DNA from: Nageia nagi
Lineage: Eukaryota > Pinophyta
Direction of reading: 5' to 3'
DNA length: 64,000 nucleotides
Assembly: GCA_050084985.1 (NCBI GenBank)
Contig: JBITNC010000001.1
Span: 52,080,001-52,144,000, forward strand
Shown: positions 47,921-59,049 of the stretch, one piece after another
How the letters are laid out: every line of letters begins with the position of its first letter
How positions within the stretch are numbered: the first letter of the stretch is position 1
Translations under genes and position numbers: made by a program
Notes under the pieces: generated by a model
The model's database searches: none
Told to the model about the DNA's origin: nothing
What the model saw: the letters and a program-made list of their open reading frames with translations, nothing else

Positions 47921-48084
47921 TTTGGTAAATGATTAGCAAAATTGATGAATTGTACCCTAGTATGTAAGTCTTTCTTGCCTCTCCATTTGTCAAATTCTAA
48001 ACCTCCTTTTCCATTAATCAAAACATTTACTAAACCCCCTTTCTTTTTTATTTTCACTTTACCTCCTTTTTTGAGTGCTATCAC
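47921..48084 (-). pseudogene. Possible upstream piece of the LRR gene
   Basis: The minus strand reads WRGKKDLHTRVQFINFANHL then PN before the LTR at 47920. VQFINFANHLPN could be part of an LRR (LxxLxxxxNxLPN) interrupted by the LTR, but a single partial repeat is weak evidence. The Lys/Gly-rich part before it has no identity. Confidence 0.3.
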
Positions 48085-48439
48085 TATATTCCTACACTGT
48101 CACTCTGATTCACTTATAATTGTTATGACTATTTTTTTAAATATATGGGGCTTGTATATGTTTGTATTTATTACAATCATCTTGCTTCAAATTATTTTAT
48201 AATTACATTATCATTTTATGATTATCTTTTTTAAACTACTAAATTGTTAAATTCTAGTTTTTATATATTATCTTGATTAAAATTGAAATGTTATCACATT
48301 ATTTTGTCATAAATTCAATGCTAATTTTTCAAATAAATAAATAAAGTAAACATGTCATTCATAACCAAACACATAAACATAAAAACCAAAAAGTCACATT
48401 TTCATAGATAATAAATTTATGTCCAAAATAAGTTGATAA

Positions 48440-49243
48440 ATATAAGACATTGATACACAAGCTAGTTCCCCTTGTAGGAACTCTAATGAATGGATGAATC
48501 CCAAGTCCTACTCATACTCCTATACCTAGAGTGACTAGTAGATATCACTTCCAATGTTTACCCAAAATAAAGGAGGTGGATATCCTTCACTGTGATCAAA
48601 TCCTAGAGCATATTCAGTTCTTAGTGATGCATCACGTAAGTAAGAGCCTACAATATCTCTATCTATCCCTAAAGGACTCATATTTGATCATCTTGATCCT
48701 TCACATGCATCTATAGGCTCACCACCTATGCTTGTAGAACTAATACTGAAGTCTCATCCCTATTTTAGAAAGTTGTAGTCAATTTTCATTTTTCAAAGTA
48801 AGCCAATTACCAAAATTGTTAGAGTTTAGGTATACCTAAGGGATCTTCTAGGGATCTATAACTCCTAATGAGGATTGTGTAAATGGGTCTACTAACTAAG
48901 TAGGTGGTGGAATATTGCCCACATCCATGGGTTCCTCTCCTACCATATTTATATCCTTCTTCTCTTCCTCCTCCTCCCTCACCTCATCTTGTTCCTTTGC
49001 CTCATCTCCCTCCTCATCCTTGGGGCCCAATGGATCAGGCCTCATTGAGTCCCACCATCTTCGATACTTTGGAGTATGCTGATCAAATGGGGTGGGCACC
49101 TTGGGGGTATGGTCCTCTGGTACAATGCACTTTGCACACCATATTGGAACAACCATCACCCCTAGTGGAATTACTTGATATTGATAATATTGAGCTATAG
49201 TAGGCCACAGCCTCAACATAGGAATATCCTTAAGGAAATACAT
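48440..49243 (-). pseudogene. Unidentified decayed gene, acidic segment plus coiled coil
   Basis: The minus-strand open piece 49243-48896 reads MVVPIWCAKCIVPEDH, then VPTPFDQHTPKYRRWWDSMR, PDPLGPKDEEGDEAKEQDEV and an acidic run ending GEEPMDVGNIPPPT. Further down, past stops that fit mutated Gln codons, a heptad-like stretch follows (LQA.VVSL.MHVKDQDDQI, IEILQALTYVMHH). Similar globular-plus-coiled-coil ORFs accompany some plant retrotransposons, but I cannot name the family. No LTR is close by. Confidence 0.4.
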
Positions 49244-49533
49244 AACGATGATTTATAGCAAATTCATGATTTTTAAGGACTTTTATTTTTTTAAATATGC
49301 TATTTTTGGGCCCATTGGCCCGAGCTTGGGTAACCTAATTTTTATGATTTTATTTTTTTTCTTGGTTGGCTAGCTAAAATTTTCTATCTTTGAGGTATAT
49401 TTTATATAAATTAGCCAAGTACACCCCTTGCCAAATTCAAATCAAGTTGCCTATATTTTATATATTTTTTATTTGGGAAAAACAAATTGGCAATTAGGAC
49501 TAGATCCTCCAAAGCAAAAATGTGCATCTGAAA

Positions 49534-49827
49534 GATGTTGGACTTCTTCCTATAGATACTTGAATTCTCCCTATAGATGCTCAACTTCTCCCTATAGAAG
49601 CTTCACTTCTCCCTACAGATGTTTGACTTCTCCCTAAAGATTCTCTACTTCTTACTACAAATGCTTGACTTCTCTCATGCAAATGCTTGTCTTCTCCCTA
49701 CAAAATCTCAACTTCTCCCTAAAAATGCTTTACTTCTCACTATAGATTCTCAAATTTCCCTATACATGCTTGACTTTCCCTATAGACACTTGACTTCTTC
49801 CAGAAGATGCTTGAATTCATTCTAGAT
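49534..49827 (+). repeat. 21-bp minisatellite, left of the hAT gene (array 1)
   Basis: About 14 units with consensus GATGCTTGACTTCTCCCTAT(A). Most are exactly 21 bp, a few 20 or 22. Copies diverge at several positions each. The period is a multiple of three, so it reads as a heptad peptide repeat (SPYRCST, SPYRSFT), which is taken as incidental. It lies about 390 bp before the first hAT reading frame. Confidence 0.9.
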
Positions 49828-50216
49828 ATGCCTAGACAAGGTGAATTTTTTTGTACTCTCATAATTATTTTTTGAAAATAGTTTTATATATCTCATTATT
49901 ATTGTAATATTATTTTTGGTAGGTAAAATAGCATTGAAATTTGCATGGAATAAAGGCCAAAATTCCATTGCAAAAAGGTTAAGTAACATGTTAAATCAGT
50001 CTCAAGCATCAATGCAACCACATCCTTTAGGTACATGACTAATCCATCTTCTTCATATAAGGTTAAAAATTGTGAGTTTCAAATATCAAATTTTAATTTG
50101 ATATTCATGCATAAAATACTACAAATCTTGAACCTCAACAACTTCTAAATGATAAACATCGAATTTCAGGTGCCATACTAATCTATGTTTTATTAGATGA
50201 TTTTTATTTTTAAATC

Positions 50217-52680
50217 ATGAATATTTTATCCAAATTCTTATTTGATAGATTAACTATTAATGCAAAAAATCCTACAAATATTGAACCTCTTCAACATGAA
50301 ATGGAAGATATTTTAGATGATGAAATGTCTAAATCTCCAATTGATCAGTACATGAATGATATTCTAGGTTCATATTCAATCGAAATTGGGGTAGAGAATA
50401 CTCCAAATAATGAATCTAGAAAAGACCTACATACACTATGTAGTTCACAATCTTCTAAGAGAATCAAGCAAAGTAACAGCAAGTGGGCTATTGGAATATC
50501 ATTTTGGGATAAAAATTTATTGAACCAATACAACCAAAAAATAGTAATGATCCAATAACAAAGTATTGATGTGTTTCTTGTTCATGGAAATTAGGTAGAG
50601 AATGCAAAATGCAACTTAAGAAGGATACAATTGAAAAACATTATGGAAAAATATATATTCAAGTTAAAGATAAAGATGGAAATACTAAAAAAATAGAAAA
50701 GAAAGGAATTCCTCAACTTGTGCACACAAATGATATTATGATGAATGGATTGAATTTCAAAAATGAAAAAAGGTCCTTAAAGAGATGTGTGGAACCATAA
50801 CTGCACAATTTGAAAAGCAATAGAATATAATTTTAGTTTCCAAGGTCTTACAATTTTTTGTGATTTTCATAATTTTAAAAAAGGGGAAACTAATGATTGA
50901 TTTTATTGATTACAAGATATTATTCAAACTCAAAAATGTTTAAAACCTTCCTACTAGTCACTAGTCAGATAGAAGTGGTTGGGAGATGTCAAAATGCTTG
51001 GCTCTAGTAGAAATTGACAATCTTAGACAAAAAGTAAAAAAAGTAAAATTCATTTCACTATCACTTAATGAGGTTGCTATTGTTGATAAAACTGCTTATA
51101 TATGCATGCATGTTTACATGTTTGATGGTCATTTGAGACAACCACACCTGCTCAAACTTCACAAAATGGTAGAAAATTGTACTACAAAGAATCTTTACAA
51201 TCTTGTTATTAAGATTTTAAAAGAAGTTGCTAATATGGATGATTTTGAAATTACAATGAAGTTAATTTATGTTGGAGTTGATGGCTCTATTGTAATGTAA
51301 GGGTAGAAAAATGGTATTTATGTAAGAATTCAAACAACTATAGCTCCATACTTAATTCCCATTCACTGCATGGTACATAGATTAAATCTTATTTACAAGA
51401 ATGTTAGTGTACATGATGATGTTGCAGAAGTTGAAGATTTAGTTCATGAACTTTATTCCTATTTCATGAATAGTTTCAAAAGATTTACAAAGTTTCAAGA
51501 GTTTGCAATAGGTATTACAAATGGTAGGAATATTTTAAAGGGTACAAATACAAGATGGATTTCAATGTATAAACCTACTAAAAGAGTGTTCAAAGAGTAT
51601 CCATCTCTTACCAGGTTTATATACAAAAATAGAAGAGAAGTAGGTAAAGCTAAAGATGTACTTTTTCTCTTGAGAAATTTAGAGACTTTGCTTATGCTAT
51701 GGGGTATTTTTCCTATGTTATACGAAATGAACCTTCTAATAAAATTAGCATAGGAAAAATATATTTATATTATTGATTTTATTTGAATGACAAAATAGAT
51801 CTTCTTATAGATTGATAGGTTGTATGAGTGTAATTTTGTTGATCCATTATTTGAAGATTGGAAAGTCCTCACAAATTACAAAAATTCAAATAAGTTTTTA
51901 AAATTCAATATTACAAGAGATTTATGTATATGTGTTCAAGTAAAATAGATACTTGTGTATTATTATAAAAAATATATGGACTACCAAGAAGTGGAACATT
52001 GTAAAGTACCTATAATAATGAATAAATTTGATATGGCCATTAGTAACACAAGAAAAAAAATTAAAAACATATCACATACATTGACAAGTGAAATAAGAGA
52101 AAAGTTTCATAAAGATGATCTACTTGAGTCAATGGGTATTATAAATCCATTATTTTGGGATTATGTTTCATACTATAGTTCAAATAGTCAATCATTTACC
52201 AAACACATTAGTGTTCTTGTTAATCAATTTTTCCAAGAGGTTGAGCTTAATGGAATGAAGATATCAAGTATTTTGAATAAAATATTATTGATTGAACAAT
52301 CAAGATTCTTTGGAAGCACCATATTTGAACAATATACAAAGCTGATATATCCATAAAAAATAGGTGCAATTATACACTTATGGAAGAAATTGTATCTTAT
52401 TAGTATTTTACAAAAATCAATAGGTGAGTACTTTCATTTATATGAACTATGTCAAACAATGGTTTTGGGATCAGTGGAAGATGAGAGAGTGTTTAGCACA
52501 CTATCTTTTATGAAAAATAAACTTCAAAATAGGTTGGATAAAACCCTAAAGCATTGTCTATGATTATATGTCTCTTCTTATGATATTGATAAGTTTCCAT
52601 ATGATAGAGCTATGGTGTACTAGAAATTGTTAGCAGATAGAATAAATGTCAATAAGAATAATGAAGATAGTGATTAAAAT
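50217..52680 (+). pseudogene. hAT-superfamily transposase (ZNF862/C17orf113-like type), mildly decayed
   Basis: Four long open pieces in order. 50217-50558 is an N-terminal region. A BED-like zinc-finger remnant (CVSCSWKLGRECKMQLKKD, TIEKHYGKIY) lies at 50565-50655. The RNase H-like core starts in 50986-51300 (VGVDGSIVM*G*KNGI) and continues after two stops through YLIPIHCMVHRLNLIYKN (51340-51400) and NTRWISMYKPTKRVFKEYPS (51545-51605). 51955-52356 is the helical insertion, and the C-terminal dimerisation (hATC) domain near 52.46-52.62 kb reads GSVEDERVFSTLSFMKNKLQ, NRLDKTLKHCL, YDIDKFPYDRAM. The D, the CxxH and the hATC motifs are all visible. Stops fit mutated Gln codons. hAT transposases cut and paste DNA with 8-bp target duplications. 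This is the least decayed coding region here. Confidence 0.9.
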
Positions 52681-53098
52681 GATGAAGAAAATTATATGAT
52701 AGGGTTTCAAAATTCAAATGTGTATGTAAATATTGAAAATCAACTAACCAAAAATTTATTTCCAATTCATGAAATATGATCTAATTTCTATGTAGTTTTT
52801 ACATTTGTTTGTCATTTCTAATTTAATTGGTATATTCATAGACTATATTTAGTGGTGGTCCATATTGAGTGGACACTCATTTGATATTTGTGCATTTGAA
52901 AATTAAAATTATATTTGTGGGATAGTAGTTTTTGTGGACTTGCAAATTAAAATGATACTTTTGAGAATTATTGTGTATGATTTTATCTGTGAAATGTAAA
53001 TTGTTTATACTATGTTACATGTTTTTACATATATTTTTTATGATTTAATGCAATGCTTGTTACATTTTTTTGAAATTATTCCAAATTACATAAATTCA

Positions 53099-53265
53099 AT
53101 AATAACCAAAGAAGATGAGTGTATACAATAAGTAGATGAGCATCTACAATAAGCAAATGAGCATATGCAACAAACAAACAAGTGATTTCAATAAGTAGGA
53201 GAGAGTTTCCAATAAGAAAACAAGCATCTGCAATAGGAAGATGAGTTTCTACAACAAGTAGAAAG
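53099..53265 (-). repeat. 21-bp minisatellite, right of the hAT gene (array 2)
   Basis: About seven units of exactly 21 bp; the plus-strand consensus is AATAAGTAGATGAGCATCTA(C). On the minus strand this becomes GATGCTCATCTACTTATTGT(A), which shares GATGC, CT and CT positions with array 1 (13 of 21 by hand alignment). So arrays 1 and 2 face each other across the transposase gene. It begins about 420 bp after the transposase ends. Confidence 0.85.
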
Positions 53266-53284
53266 GCATCTCTTTTATAAGATT

Positions 53285-53375
53285 GCAAACATTATAAACC
53301 ATCATCTCATATATTTAATTTCAAACATTTCAAGCCATCATATAATATGCAAACATGATAAGCCATAATTATATT
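53285..53375 (+). repeat. Three-copy short repeat
   Basis: GCAAACATTATAAACCATCA, CAAACATTTCAAGCCATCAT and GCAAACATGATAAGCCATAA occur in succession, 27-37 bp apart, just outside array 2. No terminal inverted repeat could be matched to the left side. Confidence 0.6.
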
Positions 53376-53479
53376 GATAAACAAAAAAAAAAAAATCAAA
53401 TGTATTCATTTAGAAAATATCCATTAACAAACTATCCATTTTTATTCATTTATATAAAAAAAGTTATTCAACATAAAAT

Positions 53480-56060
53480 ATATCAAATCTAATTTTCATT
53501 GTCCACTATTTCCTCTATGATTTCTTAGCCTTGTCTACCCTGAAACATGGCCTTTTCCTTATCCTATATGGTTTTGATTATGCCTTACAATTAACTAGGT
53601 CTAGCCACACCTTCAATAGTTGATTTGAGATTGGTCAACAACAATTTTCCTTTTGTAGCTATATCTTCAACATTAGTATCAATTTGAGTTTCAAAAAGCT
53701 TTTTTTATATAATATTTTCTAATATAACCCATATTCCTTGATGATTCTTATCAATATGTTATTTTTCTTAATACTCTTCTTGAGTTTGTTTTTCAAAATA
53801 ATACCTTGCTTGATGCTTTTTCAAGCCTTCTTCAGTTGTACAACATAATTATTCACTTGCTTGAGAAAATTATCATAATTGGCATACAAAATAAGATTGA
53901 TGATGTTATAGAAATATTTTTCAAATATAAATTAAAAAAATTCTAAAAAATATAAAATGTAAAAAATAATAATACCTATGCAATTTCTTTTTTTGCCTTT
54001 TCTTCTTCCACTTTCCATTTTTCCAGATTCCATTAGTTGAAGAATGCTTGGGCTTTTGCATTTAGATTCTCCAATTTCCAAAGGATAAGGTCCAAATCAT
54101 TATCATTTTATGAGATGGTGATTTTTTCTTTACCTAAAGTTGTCTACTAAAATAAAACATCCAACTTTTTAGGTTCACATTCAATTTTAGAAAATAAATG
54201 TTCCCTCTTACCATAGTTAAGATATCGAGCTAATACTTCTTTAAATAGAACTTTCGCTTGTACTTATCACATCCTTACCACAAAAATATCCTTCAACATT
54301 GATGTTTTTACTATTTTTTTTCAAATTAGTAGTTCTTAAACTAGTTAATTTAGAAACTATATGTTGTTCCTGTATTAAAACTTGATTGCCTTTTGATGGT
54401 TTGCATGCACCTAATCTAGGTGTTGTTGAAGTATGACTAGGAGTTGTTGAAGTAGGTGGAGGAGTACTAAAAATCTCAATAGATGTAACTTCTACCTCTC
54501 ATGTTTCTCAACTTTGAAGTGCATCAACTAGATTGCATGTTAATAAAACCATACCCTATAGAAGAAAATCTTCATCTAGGGATGGCTTACAAAGGGTGTT
54601 CCTACCCGAAGTAAGAGAGATCCCACCAAGGGATATACTTGGAACATTAGGAATATGTTTGGACACAACAAGGGGAATATTTTAGTGAGAGATAAGGTGC
54701 CTTCAATTTCTTATGTTTGCACTTGGTGGAAATAATATATTAAGTGTAATATTATTTCCCCTTTTGTTGTACTTACCCTCTCATTTGTACTTGAGGTTGA
54801 GGGACTGTAATATAAAAAAAAAATCTATTACAAACATTTAACATAACTAAATCTTGGATTTTCACATGTTATATGAAGATATAAAGATACCTTCTTGATG
54901 TGGCTTCTATTTCTATTATTGTTGTTGTTGTTATTATTGCTGTTGTGGTTGCTCTTTTTGTTGCATTTATTTTTCAATATCATTCTCAGAATGAGAATAT
55001 GAAGAAGATTGTGGAACATGGACTGATGTAGAAGGTCTTTCTTCATCTTCCAAAACTACAATTTTCACCTTATTCCTTTTATTTTTCCTAACAAAAGTAC
55101 TAGAAGGAAGATTGCTTGTGGCCTTTGAATCTCCACAATCCTCTGGATAACAATCTTTCAAGTTGGCACTTTGATTTGAAACATTAAAGTCTAGTCATTC
55201 TTGTAAACAAATAAATATCAAAATTTCAACTCTAATTTCTAATAACAAATACAAAACTAATAAACTCCATAATACCTTCAATTCTTCTTTGCTCAACATA
55301 AAGTCTTTCAATGCTGAATTGTAGACTGTTGGACTATTTCCTTCTCTCAAATTCAAATAAGACTCATAGAAAAATGCAACTAAATAATTTATATAGGAAA
55401 CATGGTTATGAGGGGATGATTTAGCAAGATTATTATTAAGATCATTTCTAATTCATTCAAAAATAAAATTAGACCAATCAAATCTAGTTTTATCACAATG
55501 GAAATAGATAATATAATGCAAGTCGTATAATGAAAAGTCATACGGATGCCCTTGCAAAATTAGCTATGCTTGAAAAAGCTCAATAATTGATTTTAGAGAT
55601 TGGTTGGATACATTGAAGACTCTCAAATCACTTCTAGAGGGCTTTCTATTTATTGCAAAAAAAATTAAATATGTTGACATTGAAATTAAATTGAATAATA
55701 ATGAAAAATGAAAAAAAAAGAACTATTTGGTAAATTTACTTATCAGATATTCTAGGGGGATATGAAAAGTTTCCTCTAAGTATTTTTTTTCCATAATTAT
55801 ATAAAGGATTTGTAGAAGAAATGGGTTCACAACCCTCATAATGGAGATTCATAAGCCATTTCACATCCAATGCATGAATGCTAAAGGAGATGGTCTACCC
55901 ATTAATTTGGATAGAAATCTTAGTCCTTTGGTGATTGTAATCAAACATAATCCGATCAAACAAGTCATAATTATCCTTAAATGTGCCCATGGTTGTAATT
56001 ACAAGTATAACTAACTCCCCACCCATTTCATATCATACTTAAGTGTAAGGAATAGATCTA
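53480..56060 (-). pseudogene. Unidentified decayed multi-exon gene
   Basis: Starting near 56.0 kb the minus strand reads MGTFKDNYDLFDRIMFDYNH, QRTKISIQING, FSIHALDVKWLMNLHYEGCE, PISSTNPLYNYGKKILRGNF. Then a probable intron is followed by SDLRVFNVSNQSLKSIIELF, YDFSLYDLHYIIYFHCDKTR, FDWSNFIFE, NHVSYINYLVAFFYESYLNL, REGNSPTVYNSALKDFMLSK. An open piece at 55161-54967 follows (NLPSSTFVRKNKRNKVKIVV, ERPSTSVHVPQSSSY), a CAA-rich tract near 54.91 kb, and a polar tail near 54.1-53.6 kb. It is protein-like over more than 2 kb, but I recognise no family. It lies between arrays 2 and 3. It may be a captured host gene, a retrotransposon extra ORF or an old host pseudogene. Confidence 0.45.
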
Positions 56061-56435
56061 AAAAACTACTTATCAAAAGATTTTAATATAAAAATTACTT
56101 TGTTGTAATAGCAAGATGACCATGGGAGGACAAGGGTGTAGAGGATGATGCCATTTGAATATTATTTTTTCAAAAAAAATACTAAAATGGGTTTGGAAGA
56201 GTTGAATGGATGGAAGGAAGGAAGATAGGATGACTAAGAATCAAAAATCTTTAACTTTGATCATAGGTGGCAGGGGGTAGAGTGGTAGAGAGACTAAGAA
56301 GTTTAAACTCAATGACCAATGAAATGTAAAAAATAAATTCCAATAAGCTATTTATTGAACCAATAAATCCTAACTATGTCACTAATGTGCCACATGGAAA
56401 GCATGCAAATATATAGGTGTCATCCACTTATGATG

Positions 56436-57420
56436 ATGCACATCTTCTCTTTCAAAAGATATGCATCTTCTCTTAGAAGATGCATGTCTTGTCTTAAAAG
56501 ATGCATGTATTCTCTTAGAAGATGCATATCTTCTCTTAAAAGATGCATGTATTCTCCATAGAAGATGCTCATATTCTCTTGTAAGATGCACATTTTCTCT
56601 TGGAAGATACACATATTCTCTTAGAAGATGCATGTCTTCTCTATTATGAAGATGCATGTATTCTCTATTATGATGATACGTATCTTCACAATAAAGAAGA
56701 TGAGCATCATCTCAAGAAGATGCACATCTTCATAAAAGTGAAGACATGCATATTCATAAAGAAGAAGATGAGTGTATTCTTGAGAAGATGATCTTCTTAT
56801 ATATTTTGAAAATGCATGTCATCATAATATAGAAGATGTACATCTTCTCAAGAAGATGCATGTCTTCAAAAAGAGAAGATGAGCATCTTCTAAAGAAGAT
56901 GCACATCTTCTCTTTTTTGAAGACATGTGTCTTCATAATAGAGAAGATGTTCGTATTCATTATAGAGAATATGAGCATATTCTCGAGAAGATGCACATCT
57001 TCATAAAAGAGAAGACATGCATCTTCATGATAGAGAAGATGCACATCTTTAGAAAAGAGAAGACAAGCATCTTCTTGAGAAGACGCATGAATTCATAAAA
57101 AACAAGACACACATCTTCAAAAAAGAGATGATGCATATTTTAATAATAGAGAAGACATGCATATTGTTTTTTATGTAGTTGAGCACTTTCTTAGATAGAC
57201 AAGATGAATGTCTTCTCTTTTATGAATACAAGCATCTTTATAAAAGGGAAAATACTCATCTTCTGTATTTGACCAAACACTCTATGCATATTAGAGAAGA
57301 TGTGCATATTCAATAATTAGAAAACATGCATCTTATTAAAAGAGAATACACTCATCTTTTTATAAATAGAAGACAAGTGTCTTATTAAGAAGATATGCAT
57401 ATTCAAAGTTATGTAGTTGA
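56436..57420 (+). repeat. Large 20/21/24-bp minisatellite (array 3)
   Basis: About 40 head-to-tail units, each starting GATGCA or GAYATGC and ending GAA. The left part (56436-56640) is mostly 21-mers, consensus GATGCATGTCTTCTCTTAGA(A). From about 56690 the units alternate as 20 bp (GATGAGCATCTTCTCAAGAA) and 24 bp (GATGCACATCTTCATAAAAG plus AGAA), often as 20+24+24, a 68-bp higher-order repeat. The orientation matches array 1 (14 of 21 consensus positions). Short open frames over it are heptad translations of the repeat and are not genes. Confidence 0.9.
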
Positions 57421-57429
57421 GCATTTGCT

Positions 57430-59040
57430 AATCTCTATAGTCAAGTGTCTTATGAGAAAAACACTTATTCCAATGCAATGTAAATGCTCAACTTATGATA
57501 TTTTGTATAGGCATACAAAATATCAAGACTAAAATGATATCTTAAGCATTTTGATTGATATTTCACACATGTTAATGAATCAAAACATTTCTATAAATAA
57601 TTAAGCTAGATTAACAGTTCTTTTCAAGTTAATAGTGGTTCAATGAATCATCTCTTAGTATAGATCATCATTCATGATGCATATTGAATATAATAATAAA
57701 TTCCATCTAATTTTGAAAAAGGATTATAAATACAAAATAGATCCAATATTATCTATCTTTGAAATTTTTGAAATTCATATTTGGATTCCTTTCCAAAATA
57801 TGGGGTAGTCCCCTTGGAGCCATGTGGTTCTGCTCCCCTTGGCCTCCTAACTTCCCCTCACTAACACCCATAGGGTAATCATTTTTATTTTTTATTACTC
57901 ACTAGGAAATGAATTTGTTTTCAATTTTATGTTCATTAAACTAATATTTCTATATGAAAAGCTCAATAGGCATTTTGTTGATGAAGTTGAACCATGATAG
58001 GGTCCAGTCTCTCAGACTCATTAGTGTAGAGTAGTGGAGAACCAAGGAGTTATATTCTCAATTCCAACCATTCTCTATAAAAGATTAGGTACTAGTGGGA
58101 GGAATGAAGTCCATCCAATCTAGAACAAATGCTAATGACCAAGGTTCGTCCAAATGGAGTCTATCTAGATGTTGGATCAAAAGAACCAGACATTGGCACT
58201 CTTTTTCCTAGTCTCCATAAATTCTTTCTCTACATACAAGTTTGTATATGCCTGAACTCTAAAACATAGAATAAAAAGACAATTTTTTGAAAATATGACC
58301 CAAGGCCAAAGATGTAAAAATGACCTTTAAATGGTCAAAATACATTGAATACAACAAAAATTCATGGCTATAAAAATACATAAATACAGAAAAAATAGGA
58401 AAAAAATGGAAAAGAAATGAAAAATACATGGAAAATATGTGATCAAAAAATGGAAAATATAACAAATAAATGAACAAAATATGGGGAAAGGATGAAAAAT
58501 TTGAGGAAAAAATGTGATGCATTGAAAATAAAATGAAAATGTAATTTTTTAACTTTTTCTATACAATATGCTTATCTAATTACCATAAATGATTAAATCA
58601 TTCACATAAACGATCATATCATCTACCAACTACCAAGTTACAAACTACAAACACATTCATATTTCATAAATCATATCATCGATATATGAAAATAAAAGGC
58701 ATCTACAAAATGTTTTTCAAATCATAAGTTATACATTTACTACTAGTAGTACTGTCACTACTATGACACTATCCCATACACTCATAATGCTACTAAGTGT
58801 CCACTGCTAAGCACCAAAAAAGTACAAAATGCAAATGATCATAAATAACTAAATACAATGTCTCATGAGTCATGACTCCATGTGTGGGCATTGGGGACTC
58901 ATCAATATGTGTGGTTTAGGGCTCTAGCCCTTTTACTATGCAATTGATCACCACCACTAGTACTACAGTACTAGTACCAATACCACATGGTCCACTAATA
59001 GGTGTAGTCAGAGACTAAGAATGAAAAGGTGGTCTTGTAG
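57430..59040. other. No gene seen; A-rich low complexity at 58260-58550
   Basis: The 58260-58550 stretch is built from loose ATGGAAAATATG-like words and translates only as low-complexity frames. The rest shows no homology. It includes the region downstream of the hAT pseudogene on the minus strand, so one hAT terminus may be here, but no terminal repeat was recognised. Confidence 0.45.
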
Positions 59041-59049
59041 GTGTAGGAG

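Noticed and set aside
48904-49200. Pro-rich plus-strand frame
   Set aside because: It is antisense to the acidic Glu/Asp run of the minus-strand remnant, which has the more protein-like sequence on both sides.
49300-49345. GGGCCCATTGGCCCGAGCTTGGG as a possible hAT terminal inverted repeat left of array 1
   Set aside because: GC-rich palindromic sequence of this sort occurs in some hAT ends, but no matching reverse complement was found right of array 2, so it was not called.
49534-49827. Regular 21-bp repeats could suggest a CRISPR array or a gene for a heptad-repeat protein
   Set aside because: Units are directly adjacent with no spacers, and the genome is a plant nuclear one. The heptad peptide reading simply follows from a period divisible by three, with no start context or conservation of one frame.
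54828-55046. Poly-Asn frame near 54.9 kb
   Set aside because: A CAA-rich microsatellite-like tract read out of phase; the neighbouring frame 55161-54967 carries the better protein continuity.
56376-57044. Several overlapping open frames on both strands within array 3
   Set aside because: They are translations of the minisatellite itself; both strands stay open because the unit lacks stop words, not because of coding.
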